Positions 19,648-25,920 of a DNA stretch of 25,920 nt are shown here, one piece after another. The position numbers and the translations under genes are program-made. How positions within the stretch are numbered: the stretch's first letter is position 1; each line of letters opens with the position of its first letter. Origin of the DNA: Cytophagia bacterium (GTDB lineage: Bacteria; Bacteroidota; Bacteroidia; UBA7662); the NCBI GenBank assembly GCA_009926405.1, contig RFOZ01000010.1, positions 1 to 25,920 on the forward strand, written 5' to 3'. The notes under the pieces were generated by a model. That model did not search any database. It saw only the letters and a program-made list of their open reading frames with translations, and was not told the DNA's origin.

Positions 19648-20461
19648 GGATTGTGTTTTGTTTGGTTCGGTAAAGTTGCCACCAGGGGATACCGGGTACC
19701 TCGTGGTGTTCCCAATGGTACCCAAAAAAATAACAGGTCACAAAGGCCCAAAAATGGTTGGCAGCCATGCTTCTGGAGCGGTGTTCGTTGTCCGGAACTC
19801 GGCCAGTGGACGGATCGCTTAAATGGGGACGATAGGTGCCAAAATAAAAAAGCTGCAATAGGCCCAAGATCGAAGGCAGAATATAAAACTGTATCATCGA
19901 AGCCGGATCGACCCCCATAGCCTTCAAAAAATTAAACAAAAGTGCGCATAACAAAACCTGGGTCCAGCGAACGTAATAGGTGATAAATTTCCAAAACCAA
20001 AGAAAAAATCGAGGGGGGCCAAAATCAGGGTCTTGGTCGGTTCCAACAAATCGATGATGACGATGGTGTTCCGGTAACATTCGAGACCAAGAATTAAAAG
20101 CAAAGCCCCATAGGCAGAAGCGACCCACCCAACGATTCATTGCAGGTCGGTGACTCACCGTTCCATGCATAGCATCGTGGGCCGTGATAAACAGACCGGT
20201 AAACAAAAAAGTTTGCAAGGCCATTAAAAGCCAGAGAACCGGATCCAACCATGACCACGATTTGCTGGTGCCCCAAACCAAAAGGGTCGCCCATGCTCCC
20301 ATAATGAGAAATGCCAGGCCCAAACCCCAACCTGCACGTATCCTTCGTTGAATCAACGAACGGAATTCCGGGTCATGCCCTGGGAAAACAGATTCCCTCA
20401 ATTCTTTTCGATTTGATGAAGTAAACGGCCTGACAGGGGCGAAGTCCACGGCAAAAACCAA
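19622..20461 (-). CDS. CrtW-like carotenoid ketolase / fatty-acid desaturase superfamily membrane enzyme
   Basis: An integral-membrane di-iron oxygenase. The 279-residue frame has the three His boxes in CrtW-like surroundings: TGLFITAHDAMHGTVSHRPAMN (box 1 at 95-99), EHHRHHRFVGTDQDPDF (131-147), FGTYRPHLSD (208-216), then NEHRSRS and CYFFGYHWEHHEVPGIPWWQL (box at 249-253). The DPDF, FGTY-PH and PWWQL features favour beta-carotene ketolase over a simple acyl desaturase, although no other carotenoid gene is nearby, so the substrate is an inference. Four or so membrane segments frame the boxes. The only early ATG is at 20461, 64 nt inside the upstream peroxidase gene; a TTG at 20401, overlapping that stop as TTGA, would give 259 aa and cannot be excluded. 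The stop overlaps the receptor start by 26 nt. Confidence 0.85.
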   Translation of the reverse strand: MVFAVDFAPVRPFTSSNRKELRESVFPGHDPEFRSLIQRRIRAGWGLGLAFLIMGAWATLLVWGTSKSWSWLDPVLWLLMALQTFLFTGLFITAHDAMHGTVSHRPAMNRWVGRFCLWGFAFNSWSRMLPEHHRHHRFVGTDQDPDFGPPRFFLWFWKFITYYVRWTQVLLCALLFNFLKAMGVDPASMIQFYILPSILGLLQLFYFGTYRPHLSDPSTGRVPDNEHRSRSMAANHFWAFVTCYFFGYHWEHHEVPGIPWWQLYRTKQNTIHEILDNQS

Positions 20462-21000
20462 TCGACCAAGCGCCCTTTTTCGTCAACCAGGTATTTCTGG
20501 TAATTCCACCAGATTCTGGTCGAAAAAGCCCCGTTGAGACGTTGGTTGGTTAACCATTCCAGCACGGGGTCTTTGCTTTTCCCCCGGAGGGTTCCTTTGG
20601 CTAAAAGCAGAAATTCAACGCCAAAATTACGCTGGCAGTGTTCACCGATTCGAGCCCCGCTAAGGGGCTCTTGCCCGATAAAATCGTTGGTCGGGATACC
20701 GACCACAACCAGTCGGCCTTTGTATCGATTTTGGAGGTCCTGCAAGGTTTTGAGTTGAGGGGCCAGGCCACAGCCCGTGGCTGTATTCACCAGCAGAACT
20801 TTGCGACCCCGAAAGGTCTCAAAGGCTACGGAGTTCCCGTAAAGGTCCAAGGCCTGCAATTTGTAAAAGTCCATCGTATTGGTTTTGGGGGAGCCGGCTT
20901 GAGCACCACTGAACAGGTAGGTTGCCAAGCCAAAAGCGCTCAGAACCACCAAGGATAGCAAAAATGTTTGCTTTCTCATCTGTCGTTGAAACATCATCAC
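20398..21000 (-). CDS. Glutathione peroxidase-family thiol peroxidase with N-terminal membrane anchor
   Basis: A thioredoxin-fold peroxidase reducing H2O2 or lipid peroxides. The 200-residue product begins with a basic segment and a hydrophobic helix (about 12-34), so it is exported or membrane-tethered. The active site reads NTATGCGLAPQL with peroxidatic Cys77; Gln110 (GQEP) and Trp164/165-Asn166 (WWNYQKYLVDEKG) complete the catalytic set. Cys122 in EHCQRNFGV matches the resolving Cys of thioredoxin-dependent GPX proteins, while the usual PCNQF is changed to PTNDF. Possible starts are the ATG at 21000 or 20979 (MRKQTFLLS), the latter a more typical signal start. The gene heads the set containing the CrtW-like enzyme and the receptor, which suggests protection of envelope lipids, though that is inference. 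Confidence 0.9.
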   Translation of the reverse strand: MMMFQRQMRKQTFLLSLVVLSAFGLATYLFSGAQAGSPKTNTMDFYKLQALDLYGNSVAFETFRGRKVLLVNTATGCGLAPQLKTLQDLQNRYKGRLVVVGIPTNDFIGQEPLSGARIGEHCQRNFGVEFLLLAKGTLRGKSKDPVLEWLTNQRLNGAFSTRIWWNYQKYLVDEKGRLVDWFLPWTSPLSGRLLHQIEKN

Positions 21001-21041
21001 AGGACTAAATTACTTTTTAAACAACGCACAAGTTGGGTTTG

Positions 21042-21073
21042 TTTGCTGCACTAGGCGAAGATGTTTAATTTTG
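21042..21073 (+). promoter_or_regulatory. Canonical Bacteroidota promoter for mtgA
   Basis: TTTG at 21042-21045 is separated by 20 nt from TAATTTTG at 21066-21073, an exact fit to the TTTG / TAnnTTTG promoter of Bacteroidota. The predicted start of transcription is about 21077, directly before the ATG at 21078. Either the message is leaderless or translation begins at the in-frame ATG at 21093. This is the best promoter in the window. Confidence 0.65.
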
Positions 21074-21077
21074 AATC

Positions 21078-21776
21078 ATGCTGGGGAAATTTATGCGGTT
21101 CTTGCTGGCCTTGTGGTTGACCACGTTGGGGTTAACCATCCTCTACCGCTGGGTTCCTGTCCCCATGACCCCCCTTATGGTCTTGAGATGGTTCGAGGAC
21201 CCTCAACCCGGTCAGGAACATCGTTGGTATCGCGATTGGGTGCCTCTGGAAGAACTGTCCCCGCATTTGGTTCAGGCCGCTGTCGCTGCGGAGGACCAAC
21301 ACTTTATGAATCACAACGGCTTTGATCTGGATGCGATCCAAAAGGCCTATCGCCGCAATCAAAGCGGCCGAAAACAAAAACTCGGCGGGTCAACCATTTC
21401 ACAGCAAACGGCCAAAAATGTCTTTCTATGGCCTGCCCGGAATTATTTACGCAAAGGCTTGGAAGTTTATTTTACTCTGAGCATTGAGTTACTGTGGCCC
21501 AAGAAACGTATTATGGAGGTTTACCTCAACAGCATCGAAATGGGTCCTGGTATCTACGGGGCCGAGGCCGCTGCCCAAGCTTATTTTGACAAACCGGCCT
21601 TGCAGCTTACCCGAAGAGAAGCAGCCCTCTTGGTGGCCGCCTTCCCCAATCCACGCAAACGCAACCCTGCCAAACCAACGGCTTATTTGCGCAGGCGGGC
21701 CTCCAAAATTCAACGGTTAATGCGTCAAATTGGCCCTGTCGAACTGGAACCCGTCCCAGAGATTCAAAAGCGGTGA
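21078..21776 (+). CDS. mtgA: Monofunctional biosynthetic peptidoglycan transglycosylase
   Basis: MtgA polymerises lipid II into glycan strands at the periplasmic face of the inner membrane. The 232-residue GT51 protein has one N-terminal membrane anchor (about 7-25), then catalytic Glu72 in AAEDQHFMNHNGFD, GGSTISQQTAKNVFLW (103-118) and a second key Glu147 in RIMEVYLNSIEMGPGIYGAEAAA, followed by LTRREAALLVAAFPNP. The length matches MtgA and excludes a bifunctional PBP1 because no transpeptidase domain follows. The ATG at 21093 (MRFLLALWL, with GGGGAA upstream) is a good alternative start given the promoter position. The stop overlaps the next GTG as GTGA. Confidence 0.95.
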   Translation: MLGKFMRFLLALWLTTLGLTILYRWVPVPMTPLMVLRWFEDPQPGQEHRWYRDWVPLEELSPHLVQAAVAAEDQHFMNHNGFDLDAIQKAYRRNQSGRKQKLGGSTISQQTAKNVFLWPARNYLRKGLEVYFTLSIELLWPKKRIMEVYLNSIEMGPGIYGAEAAAQAYFDKPALQLTRREAALLVAAFPNPRKRNPAKPTAYLRRRASKIQRLMRQIGPVELEPVPEIQKR

Positions 21777-22852
21777 AGAAGATTGACCGCTACCTTGGAA
21801 GAATGTACCTGGTCAATTACGCAGGTGCTTTGGCGGTCTTTGTCTTGATTGCCATCGTTTTTGATCTAACCGAAAAGTTGGACGGCTTCTTAAAACATTC
21901 GTTGGGGGTGGCCCAGGTTTGGAACGAATACTACATCCATTTCATCCCCTATTACGCCAACCTGCTGAGTCCGCTTTTTGTTTTCATTGCCGTCATCTTT
22001 ACAGGGGCTCGCTTGGCCGAACGCAATGAAATCATAACATTGCTCAATGCAGGTTGGTCGTTTGGCCGGATAAGCCGTCCCTTTTTGGGTGTCGCCCTTC
22101 TGATTGGCAGTATCAATTACGGCTTAAGCAATTTTGTCTTGCCCCCTTCCAACCGGGCCCGAATCCGCTTTGAGAGCCAATACCTTCGGGATCCGGGGTA
22201 CAGCCATACCAGGCACCGTCATTTGCAGACCGCTCCGGGTCGCTTGGTCTATTTGGAATCGTATTCACACAGCGATAGCACCGGCTATCGGTTGGCCATG
22301 GACCGCTTTGTCGGGGGGCAGTTAATCTCCAGGCTAAGCTCCGAACGCTTGGTTTGGAAAACCTCTTGCCAATGCTGGGAACTAACCCAGGTAACCAAAA
22401 AATCATGGAATAACCATCGAATGAAGGTAAGTTCCTTTGATACCTTGTACCAAAAAACAGGCTTCGCACCCAAAGACTTTGGGACCTCCCTGGCGGCCGA
22501 TGCCTTTTTGTTGGACCGCCATGAATTGTTAGCCACCATTCGAGAATTGGAACGCAAAGGAAGCGAACCCACCGAGGCCTTTTGGGTAGAGCATTATTCC
22601 AGGTTAGCCATCCCTTTTTCGGCCTTGATTTTTACGATGATGGGGCTCAGCCTATCCACCCAAAAAAAACGAGGCGGAATGGGGCCGGCCTTGGGCTGGG
22701 GTCTGGGTTTGTGTTTTGTATTCATTGTTATGCAAAGGTTCAGCCTCACCTTTGCAATCAAAGGAAATTTTCCGCCTTTAATCGCCGCTTGGACCCCGAA
22801 CATGCTCTTTGGTTTGGCCACGGCCTACCTTTACCGAAAGGCCCCGCGCTAG
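21773..22852 (+). CDS. LptF/LptG family permease (YjgP/YjgQ)
   Basis: Inner-membrane component of the Lpt machine that extracts lipopolysaccharide and passes it to LptC/LptA, powered by LptB. The 359-residue product has the family layout: three N-terminal helices (about 13-32, 55-80, 100-122) with MKKIDRYLGRMYLVNY at the start and a LAERNEIITLLNAGWS coupling region, a periplasmic beta domain (about 130-265), then three C-terminal helices (about 278-300, 305-325, 332-352). LptF and LptG cannot be told apart here; Bacteroidota often carry the two at separate loci. The start is GTG at 21773, overlapping the mtgA stop by 4 nt (GTGA), so translation is likely coupled. Confidence 0.92.
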   Translation: MKKIDRYLGRMYLVNYAGALAVFVLIAIVFDLTEKLDGFLKHSLGVAQVWNEYYIHFIPYYANLLSPLFVFIAVIFTGARLAERNEIITLLNAGWSFGRISRPFLGVALLIGSINYGLSNFVLPPSNRARIRFESQYLRDPGYSHTRHRHLQTAPGRLVYLESYSHSDSTGYRLAMDRFVGGQLISRLSSERLVWKTSCQCWELTQVTKKSWNNHRMKVSSFDTLYQKTGFAPKDFGTSLAADAFLLDRHELLATIRELERKGSEPTEAFWVEHYSRLAIPFSALIFTMMGLSLSTQKKRGGMGPALGWGLGLCFVFIVMQRFSLTFAIKGNFPPLIAAWTPNMLFGLATAYLYRKAPR

Positions 22853-22865
22853 AGACCTGCACTTT

Positions 22866-23819
22866 ATGGGAAACCTAACAACGGACCAAGTCACGGGCTC
22901 CCGGTTCAAGGACCTGGCTGAAATGCATTTTATCGTCTTCATCTGGGGTTTCACGGCGATTCTGGGCAAGCTGATTCAAGTTGAAGCCCTCAACCTTGTC
23001 TGGAACCGAGTGGCCATTACAGGATTTCTTTTGGGGATCTGGGCTGCCTATCGTGGGATTCCATTGCGGGATTCCAAAACCTCGATTGGACCTATGATGG
23101 CCACCGGTCTCATTATTGCAGCCCATTGGGTCACCTTTTACCATGCGATTCGGATTTCCAATGTTTCCTTGACCCTGGCCGGATTGGCAACCTCCTCGTT
23201 TTGGGCCAGTCTACTCAAAGCTTTGTATGCGGGCAAAAGACCGGTTTTAAGAGAATGGCTTTTGTCCTTCATCGCTTTAATCGCCATGCTCCTTCTCACC
23301 AGGGTGCAGCAATTTCCTCCTTATGCGTGGTGGACTGCGTGTGTATCTGCTTTCCTTGCAGCTTGGTTCGCCATTATCAATGCTCGATTTACCCAAAAAA
23401 ATGAACCCTTACGGGTTGCATTTTGGGAAATGTTTGGGGGATTGTTGGGTATTTCGGCCTGGATAGTTTTGGAAACCCAAGGGTGGGCGTTGTTGCCCGG
23501 CCTCCAAGAATCATCTAGTTCCGCCCTGTGGCCCTGGCAAATACCCACCCGCAGCGATTGGTTTTGGCTGGGGCTGTTGGCTTTGGTTTGCACCTGTTAT
23601 CCCTTTGTGGCCAGTATTCGACTTATGCGTCGGATTGATCCCTTTAGTTTTGTATTATCAGTTAACATGGAACCGGTTTACGGGATCTTTTTGGGATGGC
23701 TACTTTTCCGAAACACCGAAGAAATGTCCCCGGCTTTTTACGCGGGCACCCTCCTACTCATCGGGGCCGTTGGCATGGACGCCTGGGCCCATCGTTACCG
23801 GGAACGTTTGGATCGCTGA
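22866..23819 (+). CDS. EamA/DMT-superfamily transporter
   Basis: A 317-residue inner-membrane protein with about ten membrane helices in two EamA repeats (about 18-150 and 165-305), typical of drug/metabolite exporters. Family-like features are FIWGFTAILGKLI near the N terminus, NRVAITGFLLG and, in the second repeat, VNMEPVYGIFLGWLLFRN, the position where EamA proteins usually have an E-P-V motif. The start at 22866 (MGNLTTDQVTG) is 13 bp after the permease stop; an earlier in-frame start at 22809 would lie inside that gene. The substrate is not predictable. Its last 25 bp overlap the convergent DUF58 gene. Confidence 0.92.
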   Translation: MGNLTTDQVTGSRFKDLAEMHFIVFIWGFTAILGKLIQVEALNLVWNRVAITGFLLGIWAAYRGIPLRDSKTSIGPMMATGLIIAAHWVTFYHAIRISNVSLTLAGLATSSFWASLLKALYAGKRPVLREWLLSFIALIAMLLLTRVQQFPPYAWWTACVSAFLAAWFAIINARFTQKNEPLRVAFWEMFGGLLGISAWIVLETQGWALLPGLQESSSSALWPWQIPTRSDWFWLGLLALVCTCYPFVASIRLMRRIDPFSFVLSVNMEPVYGIFLGWLLFRNTEEMSPAFYAGTLLLIGAVGMDAWAHRYRERLDR

Positions 23820-24730
23820 CGCAGATACCCCTCCAAGACATTGTTAAATCCATCTTGGCAATCGGCCTCCACCAAGTCAATTTGGAGCTGACCGCAACGC
23901 AGTCTTAATCCGTTCGTAAAATCGTTGTAGGCCTGAACATACGCTTCCCGGTATTCAGCTGGGTTCAATCGCATTTCTTGACCCGATTCGGGATCCACCA
24001 GTCGATAAGGTCCTTGATTCCATTCAAAACGAGCTTCGGTTTTTTGGTCTAAAACCTGGAATAACAAAACTTCGTGTCGGTTGTAGCGTAGGTGCTGCAA
24101 AGCAGAAAGAAGGGCATCGGGTTGCAGCCCGGGTTCAAAACAATCACTAAAAACCATAAGCAGACTCCGTGATGGCATGGTTTCAGCCAACTCATGAAGG
24201 GATTCAACCAAAGCTGTTTTCTTCCCATAATCTTCCGCTTTCGCCTTCAAAGCTTTTTGGAGATGCAACATGATCGTGTGGTGATGTGATTTGCCCAAAC
24301 CCGGCCTGACCAAACGTTGCAAATGATGATCGCAGAGCAGGAGCCCATAAGCATCTCGCTGTCGGCGAAATACGTGGGTCAATGCGGCAACCGTACGCAG
24401 CGAAAATTCCCATTTACTGGTACCCGTCGCAGGATAAAACATTGATGCCGAAGCATCGACCAAGAGATGTGCCCTCAGGTTCGTTTCTTCTTCGTAGCGT
24501 TTGGTGAAAAACTTATCCGTGCGAGCCAAAAGTTTCCAATCCAAGTGTCGGGTGGATTCGCCGGTATTGTAAAGACGATGTTCTGCAAATTCAACCGAAA
24601 ACCCATGATGGGGACTGGCATGCAGTCCCGTCAAAAAACCCTCGACCGCCTGGGCAGCCTTAAAATCGAGAACCCCTGCTGATTCAAGATCAGCAGGGGT
24701 CCACGTTTCCTTGGAATCGAACGACATCAC
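23795..24730 (-). CDS. DUF58 (von Willebrand A-like) protein
   Basis: A 311-residue soluble DUF58 protein, the family that accompanies MoxR-type ATPases in Bat-like operons and is thought to act in assembly or maturation of envelope or metal-dependent complexes. The core signature is EFAEHRLYNTGESTRHLDWKLLARTDKFFTKRYEEE (about 48-83), followed by a VWA-like segment with a MIDAS-type DASASMFYP (about 92-100) and SLLMVFSDCFEPG. There is no membrane segment. No MoxR ATPase or other Bat gene is next to it; the upstream neighbour is secDF (20-bp gap, same strand), so it is probably transcribed from the secDF promoter outside the window. The start is either of two adjacent ATGs (24730, 24727). A strong inverted repeat lies in its first 60 nt. 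Confidence 0.93.
   Translation of the reverse strand: MMSFDSKETWTPADLESAGVLDFKAAQAVEGFLTGLHASPHHGFSVEFAEHRLYNTGESTRHLDWKLLARTDKFFTKRYEEETNLRAHLLVDASASMFYPATGTSKWEFSLRTVAALTHVFRRQRDAYGLLLCDHHLQRLVRPGLGKSHHHTIMLHLQKALKAKAEDYGKKTALVESLHELAETMPSRSLLMVFSDCFEPGLQPDALLSALQHLRYNRHEVLLFQVLDQKTEARFEWNQGPYRLVDPESGQEMRLNPAEYREAYVQAYNDFTNGLRLRCGQLQIDLVEADCQDGFNNVLEGYLRQRSKRSR
24672..24700. repeat. Perfect 12-bp inverted repeat (hairpin) inside the 5' end of the DUF58 gene
   Basis: ACCCCTGCTGAT (24672-24683) and its exact reverse complement ATCAGCAGGGGT (24689-24700) are separated by 5 nt. In the DUF58 message it spans nt 31-59 of the coding region (codons about 11-20, residues TPADLESAGV). There is no T-run on either side, so it is not a standard intrinsic terminator. 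Confidence 0.9.
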
Positions 24731-24750
24731 GGGTTCATCCTAGGGGTGAA

Positions 24751-25920
24751 TCATTTGGCTTTGGAACGCTTCTCAACCCAATTCACCGTATCCAAGACCA
24801 AAGCAGAGGCCGTAAAAATGGAAGAATACGTACCAACGATCAATCCTAAGAGAATGGCAAAAGAGAAACTCTTGATGACATCTCCTCCGAAAAGGAACAA
24901 AACAACCACGGTAATCACCGTCGTAAAGGCCGTGATAAGGGTGCGGCTCAGCGTGGTATTCAGAGCCCCGTTCATGATCTTGAGGTCGGCTGTTAGTTTG
25001 CGGTCCGCCAAATCTTCGCGCAGTCGGTCAAAGACAACCACGGTATCGTTTATGGAGTAACCCACAATGGTCAAAATGGCCGCAATAAAGGCCTGATCAA
25101 TTTCCATCGAAAAAGGCATCCATTTCCAGCCCAGGGAGAAAACCGCTAGAACAACCAATACATCGTGTGCCAAAGCCACCGTTGCACCCATGGCGTATTG
25201 CCATTTGCGGAAGCGAATAACAATATAAACAAAAATCGCAATTAAGGCAAAGAGAATAGACCAAACCGCGGAGGCTTTAATGTCATCGGCAATCGTGGGT
25301 CCAACTTTTTGGGAACTCATCAGGAATTGGTCCTTGAAACTTGCTTGATCGGGGGTCGTCGTATACAAACCCCGCAGGCCCTCCCACAATTTGTTCTCCA
25401 CCTCCAAATCCACCGTTTCGCTGTTATCCTGGATTTTGTAGGTCGTGGTCACCTTGAACTGACGATCTCCTCCAAAGGTTTTCACTTCCGGTGCGGATCC
25501 AAATTCACGTGTCAATGCCGTTCTCAATTCGCCCGCACCCCGATCGTTATCCAAAGCCACAACGTAACTGCGGCCTCCTTTGAAATCCACACCAAGATTG
25601 AAACCCTGGGTCGCCATGGAAATTAATCCAGCAACAATCACGGTTAGAGAAACCCCGTACCATAGACGCCTCTTGCCAAGAAAATCAAAGTTGAGTTTGT
25701 TAAACAAACCCAGAGACCAAGCATTGCCAAAAGAAATGGTTTTGCCTTTGGTAACATAATATTCCATGATCATTCGGGACAAAAACAAAGCCGCAAACAG
25801 CGAGGTCAGAATACCCACGATCAAGGTGGTCGCAAAACCTCGGATTGGACCCGAACCAAAGACATACAAAACAATACCTGTCAAAATCGTTGTTACGTTG
25901 GCATCAATGATCGAAGAGTA
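24751..25920 (-). CDS. secDF: Protein translocase SecDF, C-terminal part (cut by window end)
   Basis: SecDF is an RND-type, proton-driven accessory of the SecYEG translocon that helps pull exported proteins across the inner membrane. The frame is open at the right edge; 389 residues are visible. They begin in the last part of the SecD half (SSIIDANVTTILTG, where the Asp of IDANV is family-conserved, then FATTLIVGILTSLFAALFLSRMI) and pass into the SecF half: LNFDFLGKRRLWY, FNLGVDFKGGRSYVV, a periplasmic P1-like domain and the SecF membrane block with GYSINDTVVVFDRLRE and LNTTLSRTLITAFTT. The fusion of SecD and SecF in one chain is typical of Bacteroidota. No break is seen at the junction. DUF58 follows after 20 bp. 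Confidence 0.96.
   Translation of the reverse strand, partial: YSSIIDANVTTILTGIVLYVFGSGPIRGFATTLIVGILTSLFAALFLSRMIMEYYVTKGKTISFGNAWSLGLFNKLNFDFLGKRRLWYGVSLTVIVAGLISMATQGFNLGVDFKGGRSYVVALDNDRGAGELRTALTREFGSAPEVKTFGGDRQFKVTTTYKIQDNSETVDLEVENKLWEGLRGLYTTTPDQASFKDQFLMSSQKVGPTIADDIKASAVWSILFALIAIFVYIVIRFRKWQYAMGATVALAHDVLVVLAVFSLGWKWMPFSMEIDQAFIAAILTIVGYSINDTVVVFDRLREDLADRKLTADLKIMNGALNTTLSRTLITAFTTVITVVVLFLFGGDVIKSFSFAILLGLIVGTYSSIFTASALVLDTVNWVEKRSKAK

Noticed and set aside
21005..21012. Minus-strand TAATTTAG as the -7 element of the GPX gene
   Set aside because: One mismatch to TAnnTTTG and no TTTG at 19-21 nt upstream; possible but not supported enough to list.
24672..24700. Inverted repeat as an intrinsic terminator
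   Set aside because: It lies inside coding sequence near a start and has no T-run on either strand.

Overview
This window looks like part of a Bacteroidota chromosome. The evidence is the fused SecDF translocon subunit, a bacterial GGGP synthase, a TonB-dependent receptor with an N-terminal carboxypeptidase-regulatory-like domain, the conserved pdxA / DUF177 / rpmF / fabH / efp / accB / accC gene order, and repeated exact matches to the Bacteroidota -7 promoter element TAnnTTTG. The class within the phylum cannot be fixed from this window. Gene density is very high: no gap exceeds about 80 bp, no RNA genes, insertion sequences or CRISPR arrays were seen, and all three tail-to-tail gene pairs overlap in their coding ends.

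Layout. 1-762 (-) is a GGGP synthase-like gene running off the left edge, whose 3' part stops resembling the family. 761-3237 (+) is a coupled pair of unknowns (a secreted beta-rich protein, then a polytopic membrane protein), followed by purQ (3301-3993, +). From 16702 down to 3952 on the minus strand is a collinear run of 12 genes. The first group is a VIT1/CCC1 iron/manganese transporter, an M17 leucyl aminopeptidase and pdxA. After a 41-bp gap with a promoter-like element come DUF177, rpmF, fabH, efp, accB, accC, an Nfu Fe-S protein, a single-chain methylmalonyl-CoA mutase and its chaperone GTPase meaB. 16776-17156 (+) is a minimal HAD phosphatase. 21000-17140 (-) is a set of three overlapping genes: a membrane-anchored thiol peroxidase of the GPX family, a CrtW-like carotenoid ketolase/desaturase and a TonB-dependent receptor. 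21078-23819 (+) is mtgA, an LptF/LptG permease and a DMT-family transporter. 25920-23795 (-) is the C-terminal part of SecDF (cut by the window end) followed by a DUF58 protein.

How the genes work together. The long minus-strand run ties fatty-acid initiation (AccB/AccC, FabH) to translation factors (L32, EF-P), Fe-S maturation (Nfu) and the propionyl/succinyl-CoA interconversion route (mutase plus MeaB). mtgA and the LptF/G permease are envelope-building genes. The CrtW-like enzyme, peroxidase and receptor form an envelope/oxidative-stress flavoured group whose receptor substrate is unknown.

The most notable observations are four. The methylmalonyl-CoA mutase carries a small-subunit-like half and the catalytic large subunit in one 1130-residue chain. 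A divergent gene pair starts inside the same CCATGG palindrome, with face-to-face -7 elements each lying in the other gene. The GGGP synthase loses its family pattern near the left edge, with its phosphate-binding Gly motif readable only in a shifted frame. A perfect 12-bp inverted repeat sits in the first 60 nt of the DUF58 coding region.
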